Below, piece after piece: positions 7,656 to 7,955 of a stretch of DNA of 7,955 nt. Every line of letters begins with the position of its first letter. Positions within the stretch are counted from its first letter, which is position 1. Source of the DNA: Desulfocapsa sp. (GTDB lineage: Bacteria; Desulfobacterota; Desulfobulbia; Desulfobulbales; Desulfocapsaceae); the NCBI GenBank assembly GCA_029942265.1, contig JAOZTO010000098.1, positions 1-7,955 on the forward strand. The letters are read 5' to 3'. Position numbers and translations under genes: made by a program. Under the pieces are notes generated by a model that saw only the letters and a program-made list of their open reading frames with translations, had not been told where the DNA came from and did not search any database.

Positions 7656-7772
7656 TTACTTAGAAGAGAGTATACGATAGTTGGCAAAATGTAAGCGCCA
7701 GATTAACCACACTCCATTCCACTTCACCAACCGTGAACTTTCAATATGCTCCCGTGTAATATTAAGCCTCAT
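7656..7772 (-). CDS. Tentative small ORF, 38 residues, unknown
   Basis: ATG at 7772 to TAA at 7656, preceded by a good Shine-Dalgarno-like TGAGG about five bases upstream. The peptide starts MRLNITREHIESS and continues with a Trp-rich segment (WNGVWLIWRLHF). It is basic with a short hydrophobic stretch. Its start overlaps the end of the small ORF at 7762-7857, as in translational coupling. I recognise no family. It may be a real small protein, a fragment of a decayed gene, or chance. Confidence 0.2.
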   Translation of the reverse strand: MRLNITREHIESSRLVKWNGVWLIWRLHFANYRILSSK

Positions 7773-7857
7773 AATCCTCAGGGGTTGCTGAAAGCTGTAG
7801 GCAATTGACCAAGGATATGATGCAGATTAAACATACATATGACTCCAATTTGTTCAT
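7762..7857 (-). CDS. Tentative small ORF, 31 residues, signal-like
   Basis: ATG at 7857 to TAA at 7762. The peptide MNKLESYVCLICIISLVNC and the residues after it form a short n-region plus a Cys/Ile/Leu-rich hydrophobic core, like a signal or single membrane segment, ending ATPEDYEA. The LVNC segment is near, but does not match, a lipobox. The frame is also open upstream of this ATG, and the ribosome-binding site is weak (GGA about 9-11 bases upstream). It might be the remnant of a larger gene cut by the element that starts at 7910. Function unknown. Confidence 0.18.
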   Translation of the reverse strand: MNKLESYVCLICIISLVNCLQLSATPEDYEA

Positions 7858-7909
7858 CTTGCAATTCCAATCAGAAGGCAAAGCCACTGATCTCTGACCT
7901 TGTATTAAA

Positions 7910-7955
7910 TGTCAATTACTTTGTCCGGTTCGCGACAATTATCTTGTCCGGTTTT
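7910..7955. mobile_element. Probable end of an IS21-like insertion sequence (runs off the window)
   Basis: Two 20-base repeats, 7911-7930 and 7934-7953, match at 17 of 20 positions at a 23-base period. Both contain CAATTA and end TTGTCCGGTT. The presumed tip at 7910 reads TGTCAA, giving the 5'-TG terminus typical of IS21-family elements, whose ends carry several short transposase-binding repeats. Read outward on the minus strand, the tip is TTGACA, a perfect -35 box. The transposase and helper genes would lie beyond the window. The family assignment is inferred from end architecture only. Confidence 0.5.

Larger units (their letters stand above)
7220..7909. other. Gene-poor region between the tolC-like gene and an IS end
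   Basis: I see no convincing protein gene in these roughly 690 bases. They contain two inverted REP-like palindromes, an imperfect hairpin, A-rich stretches (two A7 runs near 7600-7618) and two very small minus-strand ORFs. No U-tract-bearing intrinsic terminator follows the tolC-like gene. The mix of repeats and missing genes suggests an eroded intergenic region next to a mobile element. Confidence 0.6.

Overview
The window looks like a fragment of a Gram-negative, proteobacterial-type chromosome. It holds the 3' part of a very large Ca2+-binding repeat (RTX/cadherin/Ig-like) surface adhesin and, on the same strand, a TolC-family outer-membrane channel. Both imply an outer membrane and type I secretion. 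Base composition is moderately AT-rich. Nothing in the window fixes the genus. A marine or sediment proteobacterium (gamma or Desulfobacterota-like) would fit, but that is inference.

Layout. Positions 1-5390 are one open frame without a start in the window, so the adhesin begins upstream. About 1,795 residues are visible. In order they are: the end of one cadherin-like/VCBS repeat, a second complete one, a strictly 21-residue-periodic block, an Ig-like domain, a cadherin domain, Ig-like plus RTX, Ig-like plus a longer RTX array, another VCBS-like repeat, a degenerate RTX cap, one more beta-domain, and a highly acidic low-complexity C-terminus. A 212-base gap (5391-5602) carries a weak hairpin and a reasonable sigma70-type promoter. 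Positions 5603-7219 encode the TolC-like protein, probably the outer-membrane exit of the type I secretion system that exports the adhesin. The ABC transporter and membrane-fusion partner are not in view.

Positions 7220-7909 are gene-poor. They hold two inverted REP-like palindromes with GTAGG heads (7261-7284 minus, 7495-7519 plus), a separate imperfect hairpin (7438-7473), and two tiny overlapping minus-strand ORFs (7656-7857) that are at best tentative. From 7910 to the window edge there is what looks like the outer end of an insertion sequence, with two 20-base repeats at a 23-base period and a TTGACA box at the tip reading outward. This resembles IS21-family ends.

No clearly new multi-gene system is visible. 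The features most worth a second look are the unusual adhesin C-terminus, the 63-bp-periodic block, the REP-like pair and the IS end.
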